This document shows positions 17,577 to 26,941 of a DNA stretch of 64,000 nt, one piece after another. The notes under the pieces are model-generated. The model saw nothing but the letters and a program-made list of their open reading frames with translations. It did not search any database and was not told where the DNA came from. The position numbers and the translations under genes were made by a program. Source of the stretch: Streptomyces davaonensis JCM 4913 (GTDB lineage: Bacteria > Actinomycetota > Actinomycetes > Streptomycetales > Streptomycetaceae). Numbering within the stretch: the stretch's first letter is position 1; every line of letters starts with the position of its first letter. Where the stretch lies: NCBI RefSeq assembly GCF_000349325.1, contig NC_020504.1, positions 1,894,053 to 1,958,052 on the forward strand. Direction: 5' to 3'.

Positions 17577-18623
17577 TCAGGGGACGAGGATGAGGCGGAT
17601 CGGGTCGCCGATCTTGTTCTCCAGCCGGTTGACCGCGGCCGCGGCGGCGGCGAGCGGGATGTGGTCGGTGATGGAGGGGGCCAGGTCGAGGCGGCCGGCC
17701 GCGGTCAGCCGGACCAGCTCGGTGACGGACTCGGGGAAGCCGCCGTAGTGGCCGCGCACCTGCTTGCTCAGGTAGTTGAATGTCAGGCCCTCGCTGATGG
17801 TGAGGGGGTGTGGCGTGATGCCGACGAGTATCAGGGAGCCGCCCAGGCCGAGTACGGAGGCGGCCTGCTCGCGGACGACGGGCACACCGGCGCAGTCGAA
17901 GGCGAAGTCCAGGCCCCGTCCACCGGTGGCCGCGCGTACCTGGTCGGCGAAGTCGGGCGCGGCCGGGTCCAGGGCCATGTCCGCGCCGAAGGCCAGGGCA
18001 CGCTCGCGGGCGCTGGGCAGCGGGTCGACGGCAATGATCGGCGCCGCGCCGACCAGGCGGGCGAGACGCACGTTGTGGGCGCCCACTCCGCCCACACCCC
18101 AGACGCCGACGGACTGGGCGGGTCGGACGCCGGCGGTGGCGACGACGGCGGCGTAGGGGGTGGAAACCGCGTCGGGAATGATCGCGGCCTGGTCGAAGGG
18201 GAGGCTGTCGGGGATGGGGATGAGAGTGTCCTCGCGGGCGACGGTGTACTGCGCCCAGCCGCCGTCGTAGTCGATGCCGGCGGTGAGCATCTGGGTGCAG
18301 GGGCGGCGGCGTACGCAGTCGGCGCACCGGCCGCAGGTCTTGCCGGCCTCGAGGGTGACGCGGGTGCCGACGGTCAGGCCGCGCTTGAGGTCGGGGCCGA
18401 GGGTGTGGATCACGCCGGAGACCTCGTGGCCGACGGTGACCGTGTCGGAGGTGGCGAACAGCGGGACGAGGGAGCCGTCGATCAGGTGGACGTCCGAGAG
18501 ACAGACGCCGGCGGCCTTGACCTCGATGAGAACCTCGCCCGGGCCGGGCGCGGGGACAGGGACCTCTTCCACGGCGAACTTCTTGCTGTTCAGGTGGAAG
18601 CGTCCGGCGAGCATGGTGTCCAT
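17577..18623 (-). CDS. Zinc-dependent alcohol dehydrogenase
   Basis: A 348-aa medium-chain dehydrogenase. The catalytic zinc region is GVCLSDVHLIDG and GHEVSG. The structural zinc cysteines are in CGRCADCVRRRPC, and the NAD(P)-binding region has GVWGVGGVGAHNVRLA. It oxidises an alcohol or reduces an aldehyde. It converges on the monooxygenase gene and is followed upstream by the leftward P450 gene, with 143 bases between them, so the two may share a transcript. That pairing suggests it handles a hydroxylated product of the P450, but this is inference. Confidence 0.88.
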   Translation of the reverse strand: MDTMLAGRFHLNSKKFAVEEVPVPAPGPGEVLIEVKAAGVCLSDVHLIDGSLVPLFATSDTVTVGHEVSGVIHTLGPDLKRGLTVGTRVTLEAGKTCGRCADCVRRRPCTQMLTAGIDYDGGWAQYTVAREDTLIPIPDSLPFDQAAIIPDAVSTPYAAVVATAGVRPAQSVGVWGVGGVGAHNVRLARLVGAAPIIAVDPLPSARERALAFGADMALDPAAPDFADQVRAATGGRGLDFAFDCAGVPVVREQAASVLGLGGSLILVGITPHPLTISEGLTFNYLSKQVRGHYGGFPESVTELVRLTAAGRLDLAPSITDHIPLAAAAAAVNRLENKIGDPIRLILVP

Positions 18624-18766
18624 GAGGATCTTCTTTCTGTGAGCTTGCCGTGAGCGGCACCGACCGGCGGTTCAGGCCGGTGGTGCCGGCTGGTTCTGAG
18701 CGGGTGGGTGGGACCGGGAGGCGTACGGCCAGGGAGGGGTGTCGCACGCCTCCCGACGTCTGGGAA

Positions 18767-21700
18767 TCAGGCGAAGACGTCCTGCTGGTAGCGCTCGTCG
18801 GCTTCCAGCTGGGCGAGCCATCGCTGGGCGGCCTCGTCGTCGCCGCCGGTGTGCTCGCGGTGGACCGCGGCGAGCGCCTCGCGGACGGCGGGCGCCATGC
18901 GGCGGCCGTCACCGCAGACGTAGACGTAGGCACCGTCCTGAAGCGCCTGCCACACGGTGCCGGCGGCGCCCGCGATGGCGTTCTGTACGAACCGGGCCGG
19001 GTGGCCGGTCACCGCGGAGAAGGCGGTGTGGACCCGGGCGACGCCGGACAGCTCCCACATCTCCATCTCGTCCCGGTAGAAGTAGTCGTGCTGCGGGTGG
19101 CGGCAGCCGACGAACACCTGGGACAGGCCCACCTCCGTGCCGTTCTCGTACTGCCGGGCACGTTCCTCCAGGAAGCCGCGCAGCGGTGCGATGCCGGTGC
19201 CGGGGCCGATGAGGATCAGCGGTGTCGTGGGGTCGGCGGGCGGGGCGAAGGTCGGGGAGGGCACGCGGACGTAGCCGTAGACGACGTCTCCCGGCTCCAA
19301 CCGCGCCATGTAGGAGGAGCAGGTGCCGCGGTACTGTCCGTCGCCGGACAGGGCCGGGCCTTCCAGCAGGCCGACGGTCAGGCGCACCTGGCGCGGACTG
19401 GCCAGCGGGGAGGAGGAGATGGAGTAGAAGCGCGGACGGATCGGGCCCATCATCTCCAGAAACACCGCGAGCGGCAGTTCGACCGCGGGGAAGCGCTCCA
19501 GGAGGGTGAGCACCGAGACACGCTTCTCGAGGATCTCCTCCTGGTACCGCTGTCCGGCTTCCTCGGTGTCGGCCGTGTACGCCTCCAACTGCGGCCGGGT
19601 CCAAGGGCACTCGGTGTGCTCGGCCAGGGTCTGTATCTGGGAGCGGGTGGCCAGGTCCTGCAGTTCCAGGAATTCGGTGAGCAGCAGACCCGCGGTGACG
19701 GGCGTACCCACCGGCAGGTGCGTCCGGCCGCCCGCGGGCTGCTGCAGCCTGAGCACCTGGTCGCGGTCGACGCCCAGCCGGGCCAGGGCGCGGTCGACCA
19801 GCGCGGGCTCGTTCTTGGCGAAGACGGCCAGGTGGTTGCCGGTGTCGTAGGTGACGCCCTCGGGCAGCTCGATGGTGAGGGACTTCGCGGACGGGCGCGG
19901 CGGCTCGATGCTGAAGTCCCACAGCCCGGTCGCGTCGGACACGAGCTCCTCGTTGGCCACCACCGTCAGCGGGTAAGCCTGCTCGGAGACGATCGCCGGG
20001 CGCACATCCGCCTCGGTCAGCAGCTGCACTTCATAGCGCGGCCCGCCGTCGTCGGAGGTGTCGGCGGCGTATTCCTCGGCCAGAGTGGCCCACAGGCCGT
20101 CCATCCAGCGACTCGCCATGCCATCGAAGTCACCGGCGGCGTCGGCGATACCGCGCTCGACGACGGGGGTGGCGCCGGCGGCCAGCAGGGCGGCCTCGAT
20201 CCGCTGGGGGAACGCCTGATAGGTCGCCACCCACTGGGTGTTGCCGGCGCCCAGCAGCGCGAACCGCACGTTCGACAGCGAGCCCTCGGGCAGCCCGGCG
20301 GCGATCAGGTCGTCGAAGCGCTGGGCGTTGTCGGGCGCCTTGCCGTTGTAGCTGGCGGCGACGACGGCAAGCAGACCCTCGGAGGGCAGGTTGTCACCCA
20401 GCTCGTCCAGGCTCACCAGCGTGGTGCCGAAGCTGGAGCGCTCACCTCGGTCGGCGATGGTGCGCGCCAGGTCCTCGCACGAACCCAGGCTGGAGCCGTA
20501 GGCGACGGTCAGGTTCACCCCGACACCGCTGACCGCTGCCGGCGCCTGCGTGTCCCCGGTCTGCACGTCCGCAGCGCCGAAGACGGTCCGCTCGTGCTCC
20601 TGACGACGGCGGACGATCAGCTCGAAGTTGCCGGGCTTGCGCGTCAGCGCCTCCCGGGGGTCCATCTTGTAGTCGTTGGTGTCGGAGAACTTGAACTTCT
20701 GCAGCACCAGCGCGAGGGCCAGGCGGGCCTCGGTGAGCGCGAACTGGCGGCCGATGCAGGCACGTACGCCGTTGCCGAACGGCTTGTAGCCGTGCGGGTG
20801 GTGCTGGACGCGGTTCTCCGGCAGCCAGCGGTCGATGTCGAACTCGTCCGGCCGGTCCCACGCCTTGGGGTGGGTGTGCAGCGGGCCCTCGAGGATGAGG
20901 ACCTTCGCGCCCTTCTTCAGCTCGTAGCGGCCGCCGATGACGGTGTCCTCCCGCGCCGTCTTGCCGAACGACGGGATGGGAGCCCACAGGCGCAGGGTCT
21001 CGTCCAGGATCCGCGGGATGACGTCCAGCTGCATGATCGTGTCGTAGTCCGGGACGGTGTCGCCGGGCAGCAGGCGGTCCACCTCGGCGTAGGCCTGGGC
21101 CAGCGCGTGCGGGTTGCGCATCAGCGAGTACGTGGCGAACGCCAGCAGGCCGCTGGTGGTCTCGTGGCCGGCGATCAGGAACGTCAGCACCTGGTCGCGG
21201 ACGTTGTCGTCGTACAGCCGATTGCCGGTCTCGGGGTCGGTGGCCTCCAGCATCAGGCCCAGCAGGTCCTCCTCACCGGTGCCCTTCCCCTCGCGGCGCT
21301 CCTTGATCACGCTCTCGACCAGCTCCTGCATCAGCTGGACGTTCTCGCCGTACTTCTTGGCATCGGCCTTGCGGAGCTTGGTCATCATCGGCAGCTCCTG
21401 CGAGCGCCGCAGCGACTCGATCAGCGCGCCCAGCAGCGCGTTGAGGAAGGGGTGCAGCTCCTCCTTGTCGAAGGAGTCGAACCGGTAGCCGAACCCCGAC
21501 AGGGCGATGGTGTCCAGCGTCAGCCGGGTGTAGTCGTCGGTGATGTTGACCGGCTGACCCGCCTTGCGCTCCCACTTACCCACCAGGTTCTGGGCGATCT
21601 CCAGCATCTGCCCGTAGTAGGCCCTCATGGCCCGCTGGCTGAACGCCGGCAGGAGGATCCGGTGCGCCATGCCCCATTCCTCCTCGTGCTGGTGGGCCGT

Positions 21701-21988
21701 GAACAGACCCGCGCCCGCGAAGTCCCGGACATGCTGCAGCGGCGTCTTCTCGATCTGCTTGAAGAACCGCGTCTCGTCGGAGACCTCGGCCACCAGGTCC
21801 GGGTCGTAGACGAAGATCTGCTCGATACCGGCGATGTCCAGGCCGTAGATGCCGTCGGGGAACTGCATGGACAGCTCGGCGAAGTACTCGACCGGGTTGG
21901 TGTCGGGGATCTGCGGCGTGTTGCCGAGCAGGGGGATCCCGCGCGGGGACGGGATGGGACGCAGATCAGTCACGGGTTGCGTGGCCAT
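18767..21988 (-). CDS. CYP102-type self-sufficient cytochrome P450 / reductase fusion
   Basis: A 1073-aa fusion similar in size to Bacillus P450 BM3. The heme domain has AGHETTSGLLAFATY (I helix), the ETLR of the K helix and FGNGVRACIGRQFA with the heme Cys near residue 410. Then come a flavodoxin (VAYGSSLGSCEDLARTIA), an FAD domain (RFYSISSSP) and an NADPH site (LIGPGTGIAPLRGF). The start at 21988 has an AAAGGAG site; a longer frame reaches into the operator region and is not used. Family members hydroxylate fatty acids near the omega end. It is divergent from a TetR gene with twin operators between them, so it is probably inducible. Confidence 0.93.
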   Translation of the reverse strand: MATQPVTDLRPIPSPRGIPLLGNTPQIPDTNPVEYFAELSMQFPDGIYGLDIAGIEQIFVYDPDLVAEVSDETRFFKQIEKTPLQHVRDFAGAGLFTAHQHEEEWGMAHRILLPAFSQRAMRAYYGQMLEIAQNLVGKWERKAGQPVNITDDYTRLTLDTIALSGFGYRFDSFDKEELHPFLNALLGALIESLRRSQELPMMTKLRKADAKKYGENVQLMQELVESVIKERREGKGTGEEDLLGLMLEATDPETGNRLYDDNVRDQVLTFLIAGHETTSGLLAFATYSLMRNPHALAQAYAEVDRLLPGDTVPDYDTIMQLDVIPRILDETLRLWAPIPSFGKTAREDTVIGGRYELKKGAKVLILEGPLHTHPKAWDRPDEFDIDRWLPENRVQHHPHGYKPFGNGVRACIGRQFALTEARLALALVLQKFKFSDTNDYKMDPREALTRKPGNFELIVRRRQEHERTVFGAADVQTGDTQAPAAVSGVGVNLTVAYGSSLGSCEDLARTIADRGERSSFGTTLVSLDELGDNLPSEGLLAVVAASYNGKAPDNAQRFDDLIAAGLPEGSLSNVRFALLGAGNTQWVATYQAFPQRIEAALLAAGATPVVERGIADAAGDFDGMASRWMDGLWATLAEEYAADTSDDGGPRYEVQLLTEADVRPAIVSEQAYPLTVVANEELVSDATGLWDFSIEPPRPSAKSLTIELPEGVTYDTGNHLAVFAKNEPALVDRALARLGVDRDQVLRLQQPAGGRTHLPVGTPVTAGLLLTEFLELQDLATRSQIQTLAEHTECPWTRPQLEAYTADTEEAGQRYQEEILEKRVSVLTLLERFPAVELPLAVFLEMMGPIRPRFYSISSSPLASPRQVRLTVGLLEGPALSGDGQYRGTCSSYMARLEPGDVVYGYVRVPSPTFAPPADPTTPLILIGPGTGIAPLRGFLEERARQYENGTEVGLSQVFVGCRHPQHDYFYRDEMEMWELSGVARVHTAFSAVTGHPARFVQNAIAGAAGTVWQALQDGAYVYVCGDGRRMAPAVREALAAVHREHTGGDDEAAQRWLAQLEADERYQQDVFA

Positions 21989-22079
21989 GGCTTGCTCCTT
22001 TGTGCGGAGAAAAGAAAGGGAGGGGCAAGGGCGCTGTGGCATGCCTGGGAAGCCGCTGACAGGCAGCGGGACTCCCGGT

Positions 22080-22128
22080 TTCCATACGGCGTATGGAACT
22101 GCCTTCAGTGGTACCATACGGCGTATGG
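22080..22128. promoter_or_regulatory. Twin 15-bp TetR operators between the P450 and TetR genes
   Basis: CCATACGGCGTATGG occurs at 22082-22096 and again at 22114-22128, 32 bases apart. Each is a perfect inverted repeat of CCATACG around one central base, and the first extends to 19 bp. The second contains the ATG of the TetR gene. Two identical palindromes in a divergent promoter next to a TetR gene are strong evidence for autoregulation and repression of the P450 gene. Confidence 0.85.
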
Positions 22129-22781
22129 AAACTCAAAAGAAGGCCCCCCGAGGGACAAGGAAGAGGGACGTACCACTCACCAAGGACGGCATCTGCGCCA
22201 AGGCGCTGGAACTCATCGACGCCGACGGGGTCGATGCGCTGACCATGCGCAAACTCGCCGCGGCGCTGGACGCGAACCCGATGTCGCTGTACCACCACGT
22301 ACCGAACAAGGACGCCGTGCTGCGCGGCGTGACCGAGCGCGTCGGCTCACAGTTCCGCACGCCGGAACGGGAGGACGCCCCCTGGCAGGACCGACTGCGT
22401 CAACTGGCGCTGGACTTCCGCGCCTTGGCACACCGTCACCCCAAGCTGATGGGGTACTCCTTCGGGCGCGCCGACTTCGTCCAGCCGGACGACCCGTTCT
22501 GGCGCGGACTCACAGACACACTCGCCGCCGCGGAACTGCCCGCTGAAGAAGTCCCGCGCGTCGCCGCCACCCTGCGCGCCGTGTTCACAGGTCTGCTGGT
22601 CAGCGAACTGACCGGAGCGCTACAGCGGTGGAGCACCTTCCCCACGACGGCGACGGGCCCCGACCGGGACGAGGCCCCCGCACCCTCGCACGACGTGATC
22701 GACACGATGTTCAACCGCGCCCTGGACGCCGCAATCGCCGGCGTGGAGAACCAGCCCACGCGAACCCGCGCGAAGGGGTGA
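22125..22781 (+). CDS. TetR-family regulator of the P450 gene
   Basis: A 218-aa regulator beginning METQKKAPRGTR. The helix-turn-helix is at about residues 31-57 (MRKLAAALDANPMSLYHHV), the TetR type with a C-terminal TetR_C_1-like domain. The ATG lies inside the second operator and no ribosome-binding site precedes it, so the mRNA is probably leaderless, as is common in actinomycetes. In-frame codons upstream exist but read through both operators. It is divergent from the CYP102 gene, which it very likely represses until a fatty acid or aromatic inducer is present. Confidence 0.85.
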   Translation: METQKKAPRGTRKRDVPLTKDGICAKALELIDADGVDALTMRKLAAALDANPMSLYHHVPNKDAVLRGVTERVGSQFRTPEREDAPWQDRLRQLALDFRALAHRHPKLMGYSFGRADFVQPDDPFWRGLTDTLAAAELPAEEVPRVAATLRAVFTGLLVSELTGALQRWSTFPTTATGPDRDEAPAPSHDVIDTMFNRALDAAIAGVENQPTRTRAKG

Positions 22782-22850
22782 CGGGCGGCAGGTGCGTGTC
22801 TCTGATCCCGGCCGGAGCAGCTCCGGGAGTGGTCGAGAAGACGCGTGGGG

Positions 22851-24092
22851 TCATAGGTGGATGATGACGAGAGCGATGTCGTCGGGAGCGCCCCCGGCGA
22901 CGTCGAGCCGGGCCAGCAGTGCGTCGGCCAGCAGGTCAGCTGGGAGGGTCGGGTCCTGGGCCAGGGCTGTCGTCAGGCGTTCCAGGCCGGCGTCGATGTC
23001 CTCGTCGCGGCGCTCGATGAGGCCGTCGCTGTACAGCACGAGGGTGTCTCCCGGGATATAGGGGAGGCCGGCCTGGGGGCGCGGGACATGGTGCTCGCGT
23101 GCGCCGAGTGGCGGGTCGGTGGCCTGGTCCAGCAGTTCGCAGGTCCCGTCGGAGTGGAGCAGCACGGGTGGTGGGTGCCCGGCGCTGCTGTAGATGATCA
23201 GCCTGCTGCGGGTGTCGATGAGTACCTTGACCGCGGTGGTGGCCATCGCGCCGTCCACGGAGCGGGCATAGAGGCCGAGGATTTCCAAGGCCTGGGCGGG
23301 GCTGGGGATGGCGCGGATCACGGCGCTCAGGGCGCTGCGGAGCATGCCCATGACGGCCGCGGCGTGCAGGCCGTGGCCGACGACGTCTCCGACCGCCACG
23401 GCGTAGCGGTCGGGTGGTAGGTCGACAACGTCGTACCAGTCGCCGCACACGTTGAGTGAGGTCGTCGCGGGCAAGTAGCGCACGGCGATGTTGGTGTGCC
23501 GATCCAGGTCGGGGACGGAGAGCATGGCTTCCTGCAGGGTGACGGCGACCCGCTGTTCGCGGGCGTGGGCCCGGCGCAGTTCCTGGTTCAGCCGGTGCAG
23601 CTCTCCGGCCCGCGCATACGGCTCGGCGACCACGCCCTGCGCCCGCTCGGTCGGCTCCTCGCCGAGCGGGCATGCCCGGGAGGAGTGGACGAAGGCCGTG
23701 ACGTCCGCCACCTGTTGGATGATCCACTTCACACTGCCGTCAGGTCCGCAAATGGGGGTGTGGATCACGGACCACCATCGCTCCTCGAACGCGCCAGGCC
23801 GGTCGGGGACGGGAAGGTCGTACCGCTGAAGCACCGCGGTTTCCGGTGTCCCGGTGTGCAGAAGCCGGTGGAGTGACACTTTCAGGTTCTGTTCCGCGTC
23901 GTCGCGGACGCCGCGACTGTCCGGCAGGACGTCGAAGAAGTACCGCCCGATCAACTCCTCCTCGGTCCTGCCGATGGTCCGCAGGCATGCCGGGTTGACG
24001 TAGCGAATCACCAGGTCCGTATCCAGCACCAGGTACGGGCTTGGGGTGGCGTCGAAGAACGCCGTGAAATCGATGTCCGCCGTCATGGTCAT
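22851..24092 (-). CDS. PAS-domain SpoIIE-type serine phosphatase
   Basis: A 413-aa protein with an N-terminal PAS domain (about 8-120, YLVLDTDLVIRYVNPACL) and a C-terminal PP2C/SpoIIE phosphatase domain (about 190-410, VCGDWYDVVDLPPDRYAVAVGDVVGHG, where aspartates bind metal). Such proteins dephosphorylate anti-anti-sigma factors and so activate stress sigma factors. I start at ATG 24092; a second ATG two codons later is equally possible. No kinase or sigma gene is adjacent. The first codons recur in degraded form at 26.57 kb. Confidence 0.8.
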   Translation of the reverse strand: MTMTADIDFTAFFDATPSPYLVLDTDLVIRYVNPACLRTIGRTEEELIGRYFFDVLPDSRGVRDDAEQNLKVSLHRLLHTGTPETAVLQRYDLPVPDRPGAFEERWWSVIHTPICGPDGSVKWIIQQVADVTAFVHSSRACPLGEEPTERAQGVVAEPYARAGELHRLNQELRRAHAREQRVAVTLQEAMLSVPDLDRHTNIAVRYLPATTSLNVCGDWYDVVDLPPDRYAVAVGDVVGHGLHAAAVMGMLRSALSAVIRAIPSPAQALEILGLYARSVDGAMATTAVKVLIDTRSRLIIYSSAGHPPPVLLHSDGTCELLDQATDPPLGAREHHVPRPQAGLPYIPGDTLVLYSDGLIERRDEDIDAGLERLTTALAQDPTLPADLLADALLARLDVAGGAPDDIALVIIHL

Positions 24093-24186
24093 CAGGTGCG
24101 GTGCAGTCGCTGACCGAGGTGCCCATCCCACTGCACGGGTGGCGCTTCGCCCGCTCGTCCGTGACTGGCCGGTCCGGCCCCTGTGA

Positions 24187-24864
24187 TCAGTGCTGGGGAT
24201 GCGGTCGGTGGAACAGGGGCCGCCGCTGTGCGGCAGTGCCGCCCGGAGCGAGACGGCCGACTTCGACGCGCATCCTGATGGCCTGGAACACCTCGACCAC
24301 GCCGAGGACCACGGCCATGACACCCACCGCCAGGGTGAGTGCGGCGATCGAGGTGAACGGCGAGACGATCAGCACGATGCCCGCCACCGTGCTGATGATC
24401 CCGTGGAACAGCTGCCAGCCGCGTGCCGGCATGTCCTCGGCGGAGGCCGCCGCAGCCGTCACCATGATGCCGCGCAGCAGCCAGCTGAAGCCGATCCACA
24501 GGGCGAGCAGAAAGATCGACTGCATGGTGCCTCGGAAGCAGATCAGCCCCAGCAGGACGGACAGCGCACCCGTGATGAAGTGCAGGGCACGTAGATGCCC
24601 AGGGACGTGCGTGCCGAAGGCGGCGGCCAACTGGAAGACGCCGGTGACCAGCAGATAGATGCCGAAGAGCACGCCGACGACGCGCAGCGTCTCCTCCGGC
24701 CAGGCGAAGACCACGACGCCCAGGGCGATCGTGGCCAGGCCCGTGGTGAGCAGGATCTGCCACCCCATGTTCGCCAAGGCGGCCAGGCCTTCGGTCAACG
24801 GGGCGTCTTGCGGCTCGGTGCCGCGCGAAGGGCCGGTGCCCGGGGAATCAGAGGGATAAGTCAT
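24187..24864 (-). CDS. HdeD-family membrane protein
   Basis: A 225-aa protein with six predicted membrane helices (for example ILLTTGLATIALGVVVFAW and LGLICFRGTMQSIFLLALW), the pattern of HdeD/DUF308 proteins linked to acid and general stress. The ATG at 24864 follows a strong GGAGGAGG site, so the longer frame is rejected. The C-terminus ends RRPLFHRPHPQH, and a degraded copy of that tail lies at 26.7 kb. It is followed by the phosphatase gene on the same strand with 94 bases between them. Confidence 0.8.
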   Translation of the reverse strand: MTYPSDSPGTGPSRGTEPQDAPLTEGLAALANMGWQILLTTGLATIALGVVVFAWPEETLRVVGVLFGIYLLVTGVFQLAAAFGTHVPGHLRALHFITGALSVLLGLICFRGTMQSIFLLALWIGFSWLLRGIMVTAAAASAEDMPARGWQLFHGIISTVAGIVLIVSPFTSIAALTLAVGVMAVVLGVVEVFQAIRMRVEVGRLAPGGTAAQRRPLFHRPHPQH

Positions 24865-24932
24865 GCCGCCGCCTCCTCCTGGAACAGCAGGACCGGGCCG
24901 TACACCTCCATCGTCACTCACCCGGCCCTGCT

Positions 24933-25808
24933 TCACCTGGCGGCGGCCTTCGCAAGCCCGGTCAGGAACGGCCGCGGCGACGCAGCAGGCCACGCAGCCA
25001 CGCGAGCAGCGACGGACCACCCCTGCGGGTAACGTCGGTCGTTCTGTGCCCGCAGATCATCCGCGACGTCGTACCGCTTCACACACGCACTGAAGAACGG
25101 CTGCAACGTGGCCACCACCGGAATGGCCATCAGCGTGCCGGCCACACCGAGCAGCGCGGTGCCCGCGATCACGGAGCCGAAGGCCACCGCTGGATGGATG
25201 TCCACTGTTTTGGACGTGAGTTTCGGCTGGATCAGATAGTCCTCGAACTGCTGATAGACCACGACGAAGACCAGCACCCACACCGCATACCAGGGGTCGA
25301 CGGCGAGCGCGGCCAGGATGGGCACGGCCCCGGCCGGATAGGTGCCGATGACCGGGATGAACTGCGACACCACCCCCACCCACACGGCGAGCCCAGGGGC
25401 ATACGGCACACCCAGCACCGCCAGCATGACGAAGTGGTCGACCGCGATCTCCCAGGCCCGCAGCACCTCGGTCTGCTTGGCCGGTGGCAGCGGCGAGCAC
25501 AGCGCGCGGCGCAGCCGGGGGCCGTCCACGGCGAAGCAGCAGGCGAAAAGGAAGATCGTCAGCAGCCGGAACAGACCGCCCAGCACGGAAGCCGAGAAGT
25601 CAAACACGCCGCCCGCGCTCTTCTGTACGTACGTCCGCAGCCAGTCCGGGCGCAACATCCGGCCCTGGATTTCAACCCGTGACAGATCCGTGTGGAACGT
25701 CCGGTTGATCCAGCCGATGAGGGAGTCGAAGTACATCGGGAAGTGCTCGACGATGCCGCTGATCTGGCCCGCCAGGAACGAGCCGAACAGCGCGAAGAAC
25801 CCCGCCAC
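24933..25808 (-). pseudogene. Damaged AI-2E family permease gene
   Basis: The reading frame is open for 291 codons and matches the AI-2E/UPF0118 permease pattern: AGFFALFGSFLAGQISGI near the start and GVVSQFIPVIGTYPAGAVP with IQPKLTSKTVDIHP in the core. Two faults are visible. The 5' part is missing or out of frame, because the family's first two helices are absent. A block of about 20-25 residues that normally links the cytoplasmic helix to the VLGVPYAPGL helix is missing near residue 125. A working transporter is unlikely, though a shortened product could be made. Confidence 0.6.
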
Positions 25809-26016
25809 CGGTCGCGTCCCCGGTCTTGGTGTAGCCGATCATGCCCCGCTGCCTCCGGTCTCGGGCCCGACAGGCGTGTCCCGACATGAGGTGCCCGGCA
25901 GTTGTCGCCGGTCGCAGCGGCGCGAACCCCGACATGCCGTGCGGCAAAAGCAATCAGGCCTGCGACCTGGGCGTTCCGCCCGCTTGACCGGCTACACCTC
26001 GTGGCAGGACACCACC

Positions 26017-26379
26017 GTGCAGAGTGCCATCGCCAAGGACCAGGAGGATCTGGCGGCCGCGATCGAACAGGTTCAGCGGGAGACGGAACAGCAGGCAGAG
26101 CAACTCCGCCGTGAGGGAGCCGCGCAGAAGGCCGCTGCCGCTGCGTCACTGGAAGAGGCCAGGAACAAGTGGCAGGAGCACGTAGCGAAGGTCAAGAGCC
26201 AACTCCAGGAGCGCAAGGGCGAGCTTGACGTGAAGCGTGCCGAGCTCAAGGCGGATGATGCGGAGGGGTGCGCGTCGTTCGCGATCGACTTCGCCGGCTC
26301 CGCGATCCTGGAGGCGGAATACGCTGAGCTGGAGGCGGTGCGGGCCCGTACGGAAGCCGAAGCTCTGGCCAGCAGGTAG
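26017..26379 (+). CDS. Coiled-coil protein, probably 5'-truncated
   Basis: From the GTG at 26017 the frame encodes 120 residues rich in Ala, Glu, Lys and Gln (AIAKDQEDLAAAIEQVQ, VKSQLQERKGELDVKRAEL) with heptad spacing, ending in an AEYAELEAVRARTEAEALASR segment. It resembles the C-terminal part of longer actinobacterial coiled-coil proteins of unknown function. There is no ribosome-binding site and the frame is open upstream without a better start, so the front was probably lost. The damaged permease lies just to its left on the other strand. Confidence 0.45.
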   Translation: MQSAIAKDQEDLAAAIEQVQRETEQQAEQLRREGAAQKAAAAASLEEARNKWQEHVAKVKSQLQERKGELDVKRAELKADDAEGCASFAIDFAGSAILEAEYAELEAVRARTEAEALASR

Positions 26380-26565
26380 GAGCCAGGTCGGGAGGACCGA
26401 CCAATCTCAAGTCTCAAACGGTGCAGCGGGCTGCCCAGGGCAGAGCAGCACCACACGCCACGCCCCAGGGCAGCTCGCCACCGGGCAACTGAAAGCGCGC
26501 CCGGGTGCCTTCGCCGCCCGCGATCCCGAACAGGTCCGCCGCCACGGCAGCTTGGGCCTCCAGCA

Positions 26566-26698
26566 CCATGTGGCGTCGAAGACCGCCGTGAAATCGATGT
26601 CTGCTGTCCGGCTGCGACTGGAAGCCGACCGCCGCACTCCCGGCGCGGCTGCCCAGCGACGGCCGCTGTTTCGCTCTCGGCCGCACCCCCAGCACTGA
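26566..26698. pseudogene. Rearranged scraps of the phosphatase start and HdeD end
   Basis: On the minus strand 26566-26609 reads TADIDFTAVFDAT, nearly the first residues of the PAS-phosphatase at 24.09 kb. Directly adjoining on the plus strand, 26609-26698 reads RRPLFRSRPHPQH and a stop, nearly the HdeD C-terminus at 24.19 kb. In the intact locus the two ends are about 95 bases apart and on the same strand; here one is inverted. These are relics of a duplicated and rearranged copy, with no functional gene. Confidence 0.6.
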
Positions 26699-26941
26699 CC
26701 GCGGCGGCTCCGGCACCGCACTCAGGCGGTGCGGGAACCGTCACATCCAGGCCGACCCCGACTTCCACCCATGGAACCGCGCCGACCAGAGGCCCTCAAG
26801 CAGCGACTTCGGGTCCAGGTCGAATGCCTGGACTCTGTCGCTGTCGGTCGCGCGGAGGCAAGGAGGGGTCTGCCAGCCTGGTCGTACTGGACTCGATCGG
26901 TCGGTCGGCGACCGACGGGCGCGGCGGAAGTGGGTGCGGTG

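Noticed and set aside
18650..22546. Plus-strand open frame of about 1300 codons opposite the P450 fusion
   Set aside because: It is antisense to a protein with complete P450 and reductase motifs and has no recognisable domain; a composition artefact.
26729..26941. Upstream extension of the lipid kinase as a fused PAP2 domain
   Set aside because: The extra codons show no membrane helices or PAP2 phosphatase motif and read as debris.
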